Assembly (NCBI GenBank): GCA_009760855.2
Contig: WPIO01000101.1
Coordinates: forward strand, 1,290,001 to 1,354,000
Direction of reading: 5' to 3'
DNA length: 64,000 bases
DNA from: Cristatella mucedo
Lineage: Eukaryota; Bryozoa; Phylactolaemata; Cristatellidae
The notes beneath the pieces are model-generated. The model was given only the letters and a program-made list of their open reading frames with translations, did not search any database and had not been told where the DNA came from. Position numbers and translations under genes: made by a program. This document shows positions 63,800 to 64,000 of this stretch, one piece after another; within the stretch, counting starts at the first letter, position 1, and the number at the start of each line of letters is the position of its first letter.

Positions 63800-64000
63800 G
63801 ATTCTGACGGTGCTGCTCCTGAATCAGGTCAATGGCGTTTTAGACTTCGAAATGGTATACTTGTTTGAACAGCTATCCATAAAATTAATAATTAATTGCG
63901 ATTCTACTTGCCGAAATTCGGTGACCCGGGTTACCGCCATCGGGCTCATATGCCCCCACCCCCATCGGTCCGCCATAGCACCCGAGGGTTCTAGAAAACT
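63800..64000. other. Window end, nothing recognised
   Basis: AT-rich, then a CCCCCACCCCCATCGG stretch near the end. Confidence 0.4.

Overview
The window is animal nuclear DNA, most likely from an invertebrate. Its genes are split by GT-AG introns and it carries several L2/CR1-like LINE fragments, many tRNA-derived SINEs and very long microsatellites. There are no prokaryotic operons, ribosome-binding sites or CRISPR arrays. The species cannot be named from the sequence. Base composition is mixed: exons are GC-rich and spacers AT-rich.

Three protein-coding genes can be identified. (1) A complete GTPBP2-type translational GTPase on the plus strand at 30390-37301 has eleven exons that join in phase into about 588 residues, with a 27-nt microexon and a polyadenylation signal at 37566. 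(2) A COA8 (APOPT1)-type cytochrome c oxidase assembly factor lies on the minus strand, with exons at 45220-45462, 40286-40419 and 39941-40070. The 4.8-kb intron between the first two is full of repeats. (3) Part of a DCC/neogenin/frazzled-type netrin receptor lies on the minus strand between about 12.9 and 19.2 kb, as exons for fibronectin type III domains 1/2 to 5. Several of these exons carry single-base frame breaks, so the locus is either decaying or wrongly assembled there. Three weaker coding candidates are an 83-residue helical exon (45697-45946, minus), a first exon with a very strong acceptor (52293-52420, plus) and an ORF broken at a run of ten C (63304-63799, minus).

The rest is mostly repeats. 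At least two LINE families are present, all 5'-truncated and broken: 2.4-4.0, 16.25-17.4, 40.95-41.6, 56.25-57.6, 59.65-60.9 and 61.0-62.5 kb, plus many short 3'-end copies. The 3' ends of the first family share a stem-loop and end in (ATT)n. TRNA-derived SINEs with pol III boxes occur about a dozen times, with two kinds of head on one shared tail. Long microsatellites of GA, CA, TA, GATA, ACAG, GT and CT units reach 80-300 bp.

The most notable single element is a 186-bp terminal-inverted-repeat element at 11747-11932. It has 8-bp target duplications and closely resembles the SPIN (SPACE INVADERS) hAT family, which is known for horizontal transfer between animal phyla.

Nothing indicates that the three genes work in one pathway; their proximity looks incidental. 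Stretches where nothing was recognised are listed as such.
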